Below are positions 1 through 8,577 of a DNA stretch of 64,000 nucleotides, piece after piece. Within the stretch, counting starts at the first letter, position 1, and every line of letters starts with the position of its first letter. Position numbers and translations under genes: made by a program. Under the pieces are notes generated by a model. It did no database searches. It was given only the letters and a program-made list of their open reading frames with translations, and had not been told where the DNA came from. The DNA is from Hyphomicrobiales bacterium (GTDB lineage: Bacteria > Pseudomonadota > Alphaproteobacteria > Rhizobiales > Rhizobiaceae): assembly GCA_900473045.1 (NCBI GenBank), contig UCKS01000017.1, positions 188,069 to 252,068 of the forward strand, given 5' to 3'.

Positions 1-539
1 TTGACGCGGATGCCGAACCTTGCGTAATCGCCGGCCATCTGCCGGGTCATGGCGATGACGGCATGTTTCGTGGTCGTGTAGGCGATCATCTCGCGGTCGT
101 AGAGCACGCCGGAGGAGGAGGACGTATTGAGGATGACGCCGCGACCCTGCGCCTTCATCGCCGGCATGACGAAGCGGGCGGCCATGAAATGGGCACGCAC
201 ATTCAGGCTCCAGGAGCGATCGAAGCCTTCGACCTCCACTTGTTCGAGGTCGCCCGCCACCTGAGCGCCGGCGTGATTGTGCAGGATGTCGACGCGGCCG
301 TGACGTTTCAGGACCGAAGCGATGCCGGCTTCGAGCGAGATGTCGTCAGTGACATCGAGAATAAGGCTTTCGGCGCTGCCGCCGGCATCACGGATCAGTG
401 CGACGGTTTCAGCGGCACCTTCGACACTGCGGTCGGCGACAGCCACATGGGCGCCTTCGCGCGCCATAATGGCGGCACCCGCCTGGCCGATGCCGGAACC
501 GGCGCCAGTCACGATGGCCACCCGGGCTTTCAGGATCAT
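1..539 (-). CDS. SDR-family oxidoreductase (3' end outside window)
   Basis: Reading the minus strand from 539 gives 179 residues of a classical short-chain dehydrogenase/reductase, cut by the window edge. Visible are the nucleotide-binding glycine motif GAGSGIG (residues 12-18), an HNHAG motif matching the family NAG box, a serine run NTSSSSG, and the catalytic pair Tyr154 and Lys158 in YTTTK. About 70 more residues are expected outside the window. The start overlaps the stop of the upstream permease by four bases (ATGA), so it is probably translated as the last cistron of the ABC transporter operon. A role in oxidising or reducing the imported substrate is inferred from position only. Confidence 0.88.
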   Translation of the reverse strand, partial: MILKARVAIVTGAGSGIGQAGAAIMAREGAHVAVADRSVEGAAETVALIRDAGGSAESLILDVTDDISLEAGIASVLKRHGRVDILHNHAGAQVAGDLEQVEVEGFDRSWSLNVRAHFMAARFVMPAMKAQGRGVILNTSSSSGVLYDREMIAYTTTKHAVIAMTRQMAGDYARFGIRV

Positions 540-1366
540 GATCTACTCCCGGCCTGCGCTTTTGTTTTCTTGTCCCGCATGAGCACGCGGGCAACTAGGA
601 TCATCAACAACGAGGCGACCAGGACCATGGTGGCGATCGCGTTGATTTCCGGTGTTACGCCACGCCTAATCGAGGCAAAGACGTAGATCGGCAGCGTCGT
701 CTTCGAGCCGGCGACGAAGAAGGCGACGATGAAATCGTCGAAGGAAAAGGTGAAGGCGAGCAGGAAGCCTGCCAGCGCCGATGGCAGGATCTGCGGCAGG
801 ACGATCTGGCGGAAGGTGGTGAATGGCGTGGCATAGAGATCGCTGGAGGCCTCGACGATATCGCGGCCGAGGCTGGCAATGCGGGCCTTGACGATCATCG
901 CGACCAGGGCCAGGGAAAACAGGCCGTGGGCTGCGATGATCGAGCCGTAGCCCAGGCCAAGCTGCGGTGGTCTTTCGCCCGGCCAGATCAAGGCGAGCGC
1001 GGGATTGAGGAAGGAGAACACTTCGATCAGCGCCACAAGCGTGGCAATGCCGATGACCACTCCGGGCACGACGATGGCGGCGGCAAACAGGCCGTCGAAG
1101 ATGGCACGGGCGCGGCTGCTGAGCCGCTGCATGCCGAGCGCTGCCATCGTGCCGAAAATCGCAGCAAGCACGGCGCTGCTGAAGGCGATCATCAGACTGT
1201 TCTGCAGCGCGGTGATCAGGAACGTGTTGCCGAGCGCCTTGCCGTACCACATGGTCGAGAAGCCGGTGAACTCGCTGGCGTTGCGGCCGGCGTTAAAGGA
1301 GAATAGCACGACCAGCGCAATCGGCGCATAGAGAAACAGATAGACGAAGGTGATCAGCGCGCGCAT
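536..1366 (-). CDS. ABC transporter permease, PotC type
   Basis: Inner-membrane permease of about 276 residues from the spermidine/putrescine (PotC-like) branch. It has about six hydrophobic segments. The EAA loop that contacts the ATPase lies near residues 160-190, beginning EASSDLYATPFTTFRQ. I chose the ATG at 1366 because it shares a base with the stop of the preceding permease (TGATG); the open frame reaches 1405 but the added residues are polar and overlap that gene. It pairs with the second permease to form the channel. The substrate (polyamine, opine or similar cation) is not fixed by sequence. Confidence 0.9.
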   Translation of the reverse strand: MRALITFVYLFLYAPIALVVLFSFNAGRNASEFTGFSTMWYGKALGNTFLITALQNSLMIAFSSAVLAAIFGTMAALGMQRLSSRARAIFDGLFAAAIVVPGVVIGIATLVALIEVFSFLNPALALIWPGERPPQLGLGYGSIIAAHGLFSLALVAMIVKARIASLGRDIVEASSDLYATPFTTFRQIVLPQILPSALAGFLLAFTFSFDDFIVAFFVAGSKTTLPIYVFASIRRGVTPEINAIATMVLVASLLMILVARVLMRDKKTKAQAGSRS

Positions 1367-2226
1367 CAGACGAGATCCACCTGTCTTGAGCCGGAGACTT
1401 TCCATGCGATCCGCATGGCGACGCTGAGCACGATCACCACCACGACCACTAGCGTCACCGCGATGGCCGAACCGAACGGCCAGTTACGCGATTGTAGGAA
1501 GAGATCGACCAGCGCATTGCCGATGAAGAATACCTTGCCGCCGCCGAGCAGCTGCGGGATCAGGTATTCGCCGAGCAGCAGGATAGTCACCAGCGCCACC
1601 CCGGTCATGACGCCGGGAAGTGACAGGGGCAGAGTGATACCAAGGAAGGTCGAAACGGGTTTTGCTCCGAGATCGGCCGAAGCTTCGAGCAGGCGGCGGT
1701 CAAGTTTTTCCAGGCTGACATAGATAGGCATGATCATCAGCGGCAGGTAGCCATAGACGATGCCGAGCAGCACGGCGCCGGGCGTGTTGAGCAGCCTGAT
1801 ATCCTCGATGCCGATCATGCCGAGCAGGTTGGGAATGCCGCGGGAACCCAAAATGTACATCCAGGCATAGGTGCGAACGAGCAGGCTCGTCCAGAACGGC
1901 ACGACCACCAGCGAAACCAGCGTCAGCCGGTATTTCGGATTGGACTTGATCGCCAGATAATAGGCGGCGGGATAGGCTACGATCAGGCAGAGGAAGGCGC
2001 CGGCGGGCGCGATCATCATGGTGTTCCAGAAGGCCGCCGCGCGGGAGGGGAGATTGGCGAACTGTGCAAATGTGAAGGCCGCCTGATATCCGCCTTCCGG
2101 CGCGCGCTCGCCGAAGGCGAAGACGACCATGGCCATGAAGGGCAGGACGAGGAAGACGCACAGCCAGAGCCCGGCCGGCGCTACGAGCGCGGCCGTGACC
2201 AGGTGTCGTTTTCTGTCGGTTGTCAT
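1366..2226 (-). CDS. ABC transporter permease, PotB type
   Basis: Second inner-membrane permease of the importer, about 286 residues from the start MTTDRKRH. It has an N-terminal membrane anchor, a periplasmic loop and an EAA loop beginning EASADLGAKPVSTFLG. In-frame ATGs also exist at 2235 and 2271. The open frame runs on to 2355, but its first residues translate the palindromic intergenic repeat, so that longer start is unlikely. No strong Shine-Dalgarno separates the candidates, so the exact start is uncertain by up to 15 codons. It follows the binding-protein gene across a 195-base gap containing the repeat. Confidence 0.88.
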   Translation of the reverse strand: MTTDRKRHLVTAALVAPAGLWLCVFLVLPFMAMVVFAFGERAPEGGYQAAFTFAQFANLPSRAAAFWNTMMIAPAGAFLCLIVAYPAAYYLAIKSNPKYRLTLVSLVVVPFWTSLLVRTYAWMYILGSRGIPNLLGMIGIEDIRLLNTPGAVLLGIVYGYLPLMIMPIYVSLEKLDRRLLEASADLGAKPVSTFLGITLPLSLPGVMTGVALVTILLLGEYLIPQLLGGGKVFFIGNALVDLFLQSRNWPFGSAIAVTLVVVVVIVLSVAMRIAWKVSGSRQVDLV

Positions 2227-2289
2227 GGGCTTCATTTGACTTTCGATAGCTGCGACTTCGCTCGAAGTCATGGACGGAATCGTGCCGCG

Positions 2290-2420
2290 AACATCCTCTT
2301 CTCCCCAGCGGGGAGAAAGAGCCGAACGCAGTAAGGCTATGAGGGGAAACCACACCCGGTGGGCTTCGCGCCCCTCATCCGGCCCTGCGGGCTACCTTCT
2401 CCCCGTCGGGGAGAAGCGAA
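2290..2420. repeat. RIME-like palindromic intergenic repeat
   Basis: This interval has two hairpins of the form CTTCTCCCC-3 nt-GGGGAGAA (2298-2319 and 2396-2416) flanking a conserved-looking block that includes CCCTCATCCGGCCCTGCGGG. The arrangement matches the mosaic palindromic repeats common between genes of Rhizobium, Agrobacterium and Brucella relatives. It lies inside the operon between the binding-protein gene and the first permease, where its hairpins could attenuate transcription or stabilise upstream mRNA. Confidence 0.75.
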
Positions 2421-2421
2421 A

Positions 2422-3582
2422 TCAAGCCGATTTGAACCGCGCCATGAGCTCGGCACGGGCCGGATCGGTCAGCGTCACCGCCGCACCGAATTCCAGTTTG
2501 GTCAGTGACGCTTCGTCCGGGTAGACGATTTTGTTGGAAGTGACGTCGGTCGGAAGCAGCGCCAGCACGCGGCTGTCTGTAGTGGGCGCACCGTTGGCGA
2601 TATGTTCCTTGACGGCGTTTTCCGGCGACATCAGGTAGTTGAGCAGTGCATAACCCGCGGGTTTGTTGGCGGCGCTTTTGGGAATTGCGTAGAAATCGGT
2701 CCAAATTTCACCGCCGTCGGCACCGAGGATGTAGGCGATTTCCGGCATGTCCCGGTTGAGCTGGGCGCCGTCATTGGTCCAGCACATGGTCATCCAGGCG
2801 TCCGTCGCCCGCATGCCCGGCTGGTAGTCGCTGTTGATGCCGTAGAGATGCGGCTTGACCTTAATCAACAGTTCCTCTGCCTTCGCCAATTCTTCCGGCT
2901 TGATCGAGTTGAAGGAATAGCCAAGCGACACCAACGCGCTGCCGATGGTGGTCAACTGGTAGTCATGCACCATGGCGCGGCCGTCGGCCTCGGTCATGGC
3001 GACTTCGAAGAAGTCCTTCCATGAGGTCAGCTTCGTCTTGATCTTGGAGGTGTTGACGGCCATGCCGGTCGTACCCCAGTTCTTCGGCAACGCGTAGGTC
3101 GTGCCGTCGATGGCGCCTTCGGAGGTGAAACGCGCCGATTCTGTGGCTTGCGAGAAAGCGGGAACCTTCGACATGTCGAGCGGGTCGATCAGGCCGAGCT
3201 TCACATAGGTGGAGATCGTATAATTGGTCGGCACGAACAGGTCCCAGCCGGTGCCGCCGGCCTGGAGCTTCGCCAGCATTTCCTCGTTCGAGCCGAAGAC
3301 GTTGACTTCGACTGCAACGCCGGTCGCCGCCGTGAAGGCTTCGAAGGTCGCCGGGTCATGATAGTTGGGCCAGGTGGCAAGCGACATGGTCGTACCGAGG
3401 TCTTGGGCGTAGGCCTTGGAACTGAACAGGCCGGGCTGGCGGGCAAGAACGGCTGTGGCAAGGCCAAGGCCGGTGACGCCGAGGAAGTGGCGGCGGGTGA
3501 CCGAGCCGCGCTTCAGGCGCATCCATTCGTCCGTGAGGTTTCCGGCTGATATTGGGGCATTTTCTCTGTACCACTTTGTCAT
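2422..3582 (-). CDS. ABC transporter substrate-binding protein (PotD/PotF-like), Tat-exported
   Basis: Periplasmic binding protein of 386 residues related to spermidine/putrescine binding proteins. The N-terminus carries a twin-arginine signal: Arg30-Arg31 in TRRHFLG, followed by a hydrophobic stretch and an AYAQ cleavage region near residue 58. The mature protein contains family-typical segments such as NVFGSNEEMLAKL and DLFVPTNYTI near the start and YLMSPENA near the end. It lies between the ATPase (41-base gap) and the permeases, as in PotA-D type operons. Export through Tat suggests folding in the cytoplasm first, which is common for rhizobial members of this family. Confidence 0.92.
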   Translation of the reverse strand: MTKWYRENAPISAGNLTDEWMRLKRGSVTRRHFLGVTGLGLATAVLARQPGLFSSKAYAQDLGTTMSLATWPNYHDPATFEAFTAATGVAVEVNVFGSNEEMLAKLQAGGTGWDLFVPTNYTISTYVKLGLIDPLDMSKVPAFSQATESARFTSEGAIDGTTYALPKNWGTTGMAVNTSKIKTKLTSWKDFFEVAMTEADGRAMVHDYQLTTIGSALVSLGYSFNSIKPEELAKAEELLIKVKPHLYGINSDYQPGMRATDAWMTMCWTNDGAQLNRDMPEIAYILGADGGEIWTDFYAIPKSAANKPAGYALLNYLMSPENAVKEHIANGAPTTDSRVLALLPTDVTSNKIVYPDEASLTKLEFGAAVTLTDPARAELMARFKSA

Positions 3583-3623
3583 GACTTTGTTCCCTTTTTT
3601 GTCTTGACGTGTACGGCCGTTCC

Positions 3624-4706
3624 TCAGGCCGGAAAAACATGCACTTTGCCGGGATCGAAAGTGAGAGCAACCCGCTCACCCGGTTCGACGAGATCGCTTT
3701 CCTGCACGCTGCGCCGGTCGGCGGTGACGAGGAAATCGCCAAGGCCATCGACGCTGATCTGGTATTCGGCGGTGGAGCCGAGAAAAATGCGATGAGTAAC
3801 AATCCCGGCCAGCGAACTGCCGTCACCAGTCGATTGCCGGACGAGGTCGATCGCTTCCGGCCTCAACGCCACGGTCGCAGCACCCGGTTTCAGGCAAGAC
3901 CGTGCCGCGATCGCCATTCCGTTCGCCAACCGCAGGGTGGCGCCATCGGGTTCGACGGTTACCGAAATCCGATTGGTCTTACCGACGAAATCGGCCACGA
4001 AGAGATCGGCTGGCCGGTCATAGATTTCCTGGGGCTTGGCCATCTGGACGATCCGTCCGGCATTCATCACGCAGACCATGTCGCTCATCGACAGCGCCTC
4101 TTCCTGATCGTGGGTGACCAGCACGAAGGTGATGCCGAGTTCGCGCTGCAGTGTCTGCAGTTCGATCTGCATGGCGGTGCGCAGCTTCTTGTCGAGGGCC
4201 GCTAAGGGCTCGTCGAGCAGAAGTACCGAGGGCTTGTTGACGATGGCGCGGGCAAGCGCCACGCGCTGCTGTTGGCCGCCAGACATTTCATGGATGCGCC
4301 GCTTCTCGAAACCGCCGAGGCGGACCATCTCGAGAGCCTCGCGCGCCCGGGCGGAAATTTCGGCTGCCGCCAGTCTCGGCCGGGCCTGTTTCAGGCCATA
4401 GGCGACGTTCTGCTGGACATCGAAATGCGTGAAGAGCGCGTAGTGCTGGAACACCATGTTGACGGGGCGGCGATAGGGCGGGACGCCGTTCATTTCGCGG
4501 CCGTCGATCAGCACGGTGCCTTCGCTCGGCTGCTCGAAGCCGCCGATCATTCTGAGGCACGTGGTCTTGCCGCAGCCGGAAGGCCCAAGCAGCGCCACGA
4601 AGGCACCCTTCGGCACGGCTAGATTGATGTCCGAAACGGCGGTCACACTGCCATAGCACTTGGTGACCGAACGGAACTCGATGTCGTTCGCTGGAGCGGC
4701 TGTCAC
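3624..4706 (-). CDS. ABC transporter ATP-binding protein, PotA type
   Basis: Cytoplasmic ATPase of 360 residues that powers the importer. The Walker A motif GPSGCGKTT is at residues 41-49, the signature MSGGQQQR is near residue 142, and the Walker B region VLLLDEP is near residue 164. The last 110 residues form a TOBE-like domain of the kind used for substrate-dependent regulation in PotA and MalK. It is the first gene of the minus-strand operon (ATPase, binding protein, two permeases, SDR) and faces the LuxR-type regulator across about 200 bases. Confidence 0.93.
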   Translation of the reverse strand: MTAAPANDIEFRSVTKCYGSVTAVSDINLAVPKGAFVALLGPSGCGKTTCLRMIGGFEQPSEGTVLIDGREMNGVPPYRRPVNMVFQHYALFTHFDVQQNVAYGLKQARPRLAAAEISARAREALEMVRLGGFEKRRIHEMSGGQQQRVALARAIVNKPSVLLLDEPLAALDKKLRTAMQIELQTLQRELGITFVLVTHDQEEALSMSDMVCVMNAGRIVQMAKPQEIYDRPADLFVADFVGKTNRISVTVEPDGATLRLANGMAIAARSCLKPGAATVALRPEAIDLVRQSTGDGSSLAGIVTHRIFLGSTAEYQISVDGLGDFLVTADRRSVQESDLVEPGERVALTFDPGKVHVFPA

Positions 4707-4810
4707 TTAAAAATTCCCCGCGGTTGTTTTTAGAATACCGGGCTACCTCGCGGCTGCCCGGTTTCTCACCGTCTGACCAGCAGCCTATTCAAAACGGCCA
4801 TTGGCGGTAT

Positions 4811-4828
4811 ATACCCCGAAAGGGGTAT
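4811..4828. promoter_or_regulatory. Palindromic operator candidate between ABC operon and luxR-type gene
   Basis: ATACCCCGAAAGGGGTAT is a perfect 7-bp inverted repeat with a GAAA centre. A related half-site, TATACCCTGAA, lies at 4857-4867. Both are in the roughly 200-bp divergent region between the ABC ATPase (start 4706) and the LuxR-type regulator (start 4906), so control of one or both by that regulator is plausible. As an RNA it could also form a tight GAAA tetraloop hairpin. Confidence 0.5.
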
Positions 4829-4905
4829 TTCAAGCCATTCAGTGCTGTGGAAGGTGTATACCCTGAAGGCAATTGCCATTCTTTTTTGCAGGCTGGGCAG
4901 GATAT

Positions 4906-5709
4906 ATGGGCATCGATCTGGAGGCACTGTTCAAGACGCTCGGGCCGATGGTCGGTGGCGCCCCGATCGGCGACGAGGAGGCGGGTCGTCTTTTCTGCAC
5001 GTTGATGCGTTCGCTGGTCAGTTTCGACTATGCCGTCGCCTTTGCCTACCGCGAAAAGGAGCGGCCGATCGATCTCTACAGCACCTTCACGCCGGATGAA
5101 CATGTCATTTTCGTCAGCCTGTATCAGGCCGGGCCTTTTTTGCTCGATCCGTTCTACCATGCGGCGCGCGAACCGAAGCCGGGTGTTTGGCGTATGCGCG
5201 AGCTTGCCCCGGACCGTTTCTTTTCAAGCGAATATTTCCGCAGCTACTATACGCAGACAGGGCTTGCGGAAGAGATCGGGTTCTTCATCGTGCTGGAGGA
5301 CGGTATCACCGTCGTCCTGTCGCTGATGCGGAGGGAACCGTCAGGTATGTTTCCTGCTGCCGACTTTGCCTTGCTGAAAAAGGCGGAGCCGCTGGTGGCC
5401 GGTATGGTGCGTCATGCCTGGCCTGATCTTAGTCGGCGTTTCGATACGGCCTTGGCCAAACGGGAGCGGGGCGGGCGCAAGTCTGCGCATCCGGCTGCCG
5501 ACCGGGTGTGGCGCAATCTCAACCTTACGGAAAGGGAAGCCTCGATCATCGAGCTTGTCCTGCAGGGGCATTCGTCAGAATCAGTCGGTCTGCGGCTCGG
5601 TATTTCCACCGGTACCGTCAAAGTTCATCGCCGTAACGTTTATCGTAAACTCGGCATCTCGTCGCAGACGCAGTTGCTGTCAATTTACCTCAAAAATCTT
5701 GGGCAGTAG
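4906..5709 (+). CDS. LuxR-family transcriptional regulator
   Basis: Predicted DNA-binding regulator of 267 residues. The last 60 residues form a LuxR/GerE helix-turn-helix: LTEREASIIELVLQGHSSE, then LGISTGTVKVHRRNVYRKLGI. The N-terminal 190 residues have no receiver aspartate pattern and do not look like an acyl-homoserine-lactone domain, so the signal is unknown. The ATG at 4906 is preceded by GGCAGGA at good spacing; the frame is open to an earlier ATG at 4873. The gene is divergent from the polyamine-type ABC operon and is the obvious candidate for its local regulator. Confidence 0.85.
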   Translation: MGIDLEALFKTLGPMVGGAPIGDEEAGRLFCTLMRSLVSFDYAVAFAYREKERPIDLYSTFTPDEHVIFVSLYQAGPFLLDPFYHAAREPKPGVWRMRELAPDRFFSSEYFRSYYTQTGLAEEIGFFIVLEDGITVVLSLMRREPSGMFPAADFALLKKAEPLVAGMVRHAWPDLSRRFDTALAKRERGGRKSAHPAADRVWRNLNLTEREASIIELVLQGHSSESVGLRLGISTGTVKVHRRNVYRKLGISSQTQLLSIYLKNLGQ

Positions 5710-5757
5710 AGCTGACAATATAGGCAGACGATTTTGATTTCTATATCACCTTACTTA

Positions 5758-5907
5758 TCAACTCCTGCTGAGCCAGCAAGCCGGTACGATATGTCGGCTG
5801 TTCCGTGTTATAACGGAAGGATTATTCTGGCGCGCCAGGTAGATCGACGCCGTCAGCCCTGCGGGCCCACCTCCGACAATGACGCAGTCATGAATGATAT
5901 CAGTCAT
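5758..5907 (-). pseudogene. N-terminal relic of a thioredoxin-reductase-like flavoprotein
   Basis: The minus strand from the ATG at 5907 reads MTDIIHDCVIVGGGPAGLTA and continues SIYLARQ. This is the FAD-binding N-terminus (GGGPAG dinucleotide motif) of an NAD(P)/FAD oxidoreductase of the thioredoxin-reductase-like group. After about residue 27 the sequence becomes unrelated, AT-richer DNA and stops at residue 49. The rest of the expected 300-residue enzyme is missing. I read this as a truncated relic whose break marks an old recombination junction near 5829. Confidence 0.7.
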
Positions 5908-6153
5908 TGGCGGGGTCGCAGGCAAGCGCCTTTCGAGCCGCCCGGCGGAGACGGGGTTGGTTCACAATTAGATAAGTCGCCGTCTTCGCCAGCCCGCCGG
6001 AATACCGTTTCTCCCTTCTTCCATGGGGCGGCGACAGACGAAATTTGATCGCTATGGTGCTGATTCCTTTTAGATAACACCAGTTTCGACCCTCGAAATC
6101 ATCAGATCTGCGTCAGACCCAATACTCCCCGCTAAAACACCTGAACAGCGGTT
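5908..6153. other. Intergenic, no gene recognised
   Basis: Together with the relic at 5758-5907 this fills the space between the LuxR-type gene and the MFS gene. The plus-strand open frame covering 5734-6048 is antisense to the flavoprotein relic and has no recognisable domain. It is probably the upstream region of the lost flavoprotein gene plus the 3' flank of the MFS gene. Confidence 0.5.
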
Positions 6154-7371
6154 TCAGGCATGCGCCAGATGCGGCTGGGATGCTTTCGGGAACGGCCGGA
6201 AGGTCATGGCGATCAGGAACGCGCCTATGCCGATGCCCCAAGCGCCGATATAGAGCCAGCTATAGGTGGCGAAGGTATCGTAGATCAGGCCACCGGCCAG
6301 GGGTCCTGTGGCCATGCCGAGGCTACCGGCCATCGCCGTTCCACCTATGACCGTGCCCATCATGCGCTGCGGGAAGTTTTCGCGCGCCAGAACCGCATAG
6401 AGCGGCATGACGCCGGCATAGATGAACCCGAACAGGGCGGCCACGGCATAGAATGCAGAGAGTTCGCGCACAAATACATAGGCGAGTGCTCCAAACGCCT
6501 GGATAAGCAAACCGATGACCAGGATGCGCTTGGCGCCATATCGGTCTCCAAGAAGACCGAAGGCGACCCGGCCGCCCATGCCGGCTAACCCTTCGACGCT
6601 ATAAATCGAGACGGCGGCGATCATCGGGACGCCGCAGCTGATGGCGTAGCTGACCGTGTGGAAGATCGGGCCGGAATGGGTGGCGCAGCAGAAGAAGTTG
6701 GTCAGCATCAGGACGATAAACTGCGGCGAGCGCAGTGCCTGTGCGGTGGTCATTCCAGCCTGCTGCCCCTCTTCGCCGGTTAGGTCGGCGCCTTCCTGCT
6801 TCGATACCGGCGGACTGCGGATCAGGAACGATGCGGGGATCATGATTGCGGCGGCGAGGGCTGCGATGATCAGCATAGACTGCCGCCAGTCATAGACTGA
6901 GACGAGCCAGGCTGCGAGCGGCGACATGGTCATCGGCGCCATGCCCATGCCGGCGGAGACGAGGGAAACGGCAAGGCTTCGATGGGTATCGAACCAGCCG
7001 GTGACGCAAGCCATCATTGGCGCGAAAATGGCCGCAGTGGCACCGCCAACGACAAGGCCGAAGACCAGCTGGAACTCAACCAGGGATGTTGCCCGGCTGG
7101 CGAGCGCGAGGCTGGCCGTCAAGATGATCGATCCAGTCAGCACTATGATGCGGGCGCCCCAGCGATCCGACAGTGCGCCCCAGATCATGCTGGCGAGCGC
7201 CATAGCAAGGAAGCCGATGGTCATGGCGCTGGAAATGCCGGTGACCGACCAGCCGGTATCGCGCGCGATCGGCAAGAGGAAGACTGGCAGGGAAAACATG
7301 GCACCGATGGCAAGGCAGCCGAGCAGGCCGCCGGCGGCGACAACGACCCAGCGATAGGAAGAAGCGTTCAT
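6154..7371 (-). CDS. MFS transporter (OFA/monocarboxylate-like)
   Basis: Integral membrane protein of 405 residues with about 12 hydrophobic segments. It has the MFS loop motif GALSDRWGAR between helices 2 and 3 and a second such loop, GLLGDRYGAKR, in the C-terminal half. The halves are joined by a charged loop near residues 190-215. The ATG at 7371 has GGAGA six bases upstream and starts MNASSYRW; earlier in-frame ATGs lack this. The general look is of the oxalate/monocarboxylate-type MFS branch, but the substrate is not predictable. No clear operon partner. Confidence 0.87.
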   Translation of the reverse strand: MNASSYRWVVVAAGGLLGCLAIGAMFSLPVFLLPIARDTGWSVTGISSAMTIGFLAMALASMIWGALSDRWGARIIVLTGSIILTASLALASRATSLVEFQLVFGLVVGGATAAIFAPMMACVTGWFDTHRSLAVSLVSAGMGMAPMTMSPLAAWLVSVYDWRQSMLIIAALAAAIMIPASFLIRSPPVSKQEGADLTGEEGQQAGMTTAQALRSPQFIVLMLTNFFCCATHSGPIFHTVSYAISCGVPMIAAVSIYSVEGLAGMGGRVAFGLLGDRYGAKRILVIGLLIQAFGALAYVFVRELSAFYAVAALFGFIYAGVMPLYAVLARENFPQRMMGTVIGGTAMAGSLGMATGPLAGGLIYDTFATYSWLYIGAWGIGIGAFLIAMTFRPFPKASQPHLAHA

Positions 7372-7557
7372 GTTCATCTCCATTTCAAGGAATGCGATGC
7401 TTCTGAAGCAGGCCGGTTCATCGGCCGGGTGTGTGGACGGCTTTCGCGTCCAATCGCCGGGTGGATAAGCCACGCAGCCGAAGCCTACGACGATATATGA
7501 ACCGCTGCAACGAGCGGCGCTGCATCCGGCTGAACCGGCAGCAGCGCCGAAGATTGC

Positions 7558-8037
7558 TTAGCGCACCAGCTTCTGTTCCGTCGCGGTCATCGGGTCGCCG
7601 AGATTGGGATCGCCCTTGCCTGTCGCGATCAGGTTTCGCAGGCTGCCGTCGATATAGGTGCTCCACCCGTCGGAACAGGCGTCATAGCATTCGTATTCAG
7701 GAACGAGGCCCTCGTGGGCGAAGCGGACTTCCGTCAGGCCGCCGGTTAGCGAGATGTCGAAGATGATCTCAGTGCCTTTCCACTCGGTTTGGTCTTCGGC
7801 GAAGCTGAAATAGTTGGCGAGGACCAGCCAGACGACCTTTCCGCCGGGGATCAGGTCGGTCACCTTGATCGTGCAGCGATGCATGTCCTGAAAGTGATAG
7901 TCGAACGTGCCGCCGGCGACGTCGGTCGGGCCTTCGATGGCCTCGGACCACCAGCCGCGGACGTTGTTAATGGCGGCAAAGGCAGCCTCTGGTGTTTGAT
8001 CGACGGTGAAGCTGGTGGTGAAACTGTGACTTGTCAT
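7558..8037 (-). CDS. SRPBCC (AHSA1/START-like) domain protein
   Basis: Soluble protein of 159 residues with a single SRPBCC hydrophobic-pocket fold, recognisable from FTVDQTPEAAFAAINNVRGWW at the start and the C-terminal helix WSTYIDGSLRNLIATGKG. The ATG at 8037 is chosen because GGAGACAACC precedes it; the frame is open to 8085. It lies downstream of a broken SRPBCC gene and an ArsR-family repressor on the same strand, an arrangement common in rhizobia, where such proteins are co-regulated with the repressor. Ligand unknown. Confidence 0.85.
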   Translation of the reverse strand: MTSHSFTTSFTVDQTPEAAFAAINNVRGWWSEAIEGPTDVAGGTFDYHFQDMHRCTIKVTDLIPGGKVVWLVLANYFSFAEDQTEWKGTEIIFDISLTGGLTEVRFAHEGLVPEYECYDACSDGWSTYIDGSLRNLIATGKGDPNLGDPMTATEQKLVR

Positions 8038-8115
8038 GGTTGTCTCCGTTTCATGGGTTGTGTTGAAAAGCGGAGGCGCGTTCAATTTGGCATCGCACTG
8101 AACGTGCCTGCTGTA

Positions 8116-8536
8116 TCAGGCCGGGATGATACGGTCATATTCGGTTTTCAGGCGGCTCCAGCCATCCCAGAACGGCTGTGTTGCACGCGGTTTTGCCGGG
8201 CGGCCAGAGTGGCGAGATGCATGTGCCAGCCGGCGCTGAGCATCAGACCGCGGCGCGGTCCGGCAAACGGCGATGGATGATCGTGAGAAGCACGTACTTG
8301 CCTCTCGGCTCCAGTTCAAAGGAACCGGTGTCGCTACCGTCCCAGGTGATGGCGAGCCTGTGGGTCGGATCGATCGTCATCGGCATATCGCCTGCTGCCA
8401 TCCACTGGCTGCGCAGGTCGCTCTGGGTCAGGTAGGCCCAAACCCGCTCGATCGGACCCGGCAACAGGCGCTCCATCTTCAGTGTGGCGGGCTCGATCAG
8501 CACGCCATAGGAACTGGCGGGAGCAAGCTTGTTCAT
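8116..8536 (-). pseudogene. SRPBCC domain protein, frameshifted and internally deleted
   Basis: The first part (from ATG 8536) reads MNKLAPASSYGVLIEPATLK and on through HRRLPDRAAV, then stops near 8243. The next stretch of the family, LMLSAGWHMHLATLAAR, is in a second frame. The C-terminus, PFWDGWSRLKTEYDRIIPA, is in a third frame and ends at 8116. A segment expected after residue 50 (a Trp-Arg-rich loop before HRLAITW) also appears missing. Two frameshifts plus a deletion make an active protein unlikely. It lies directly behind the ArsR-type gene and would have been the repressor's SRPBCC partner. Confidence 0.82.
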
Positions 8537-8577
8537 CGGTTGTCTCCTTCTGCTGCAAAGAGCGGGCGCTTCTGTGA

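Noticed and set aside
5734-6048. 104-residue plus-strand open frame
   Set aside because: It runs antisense through the flavoprotein relic; the other strand carries the recognisable GGGPAG motif.
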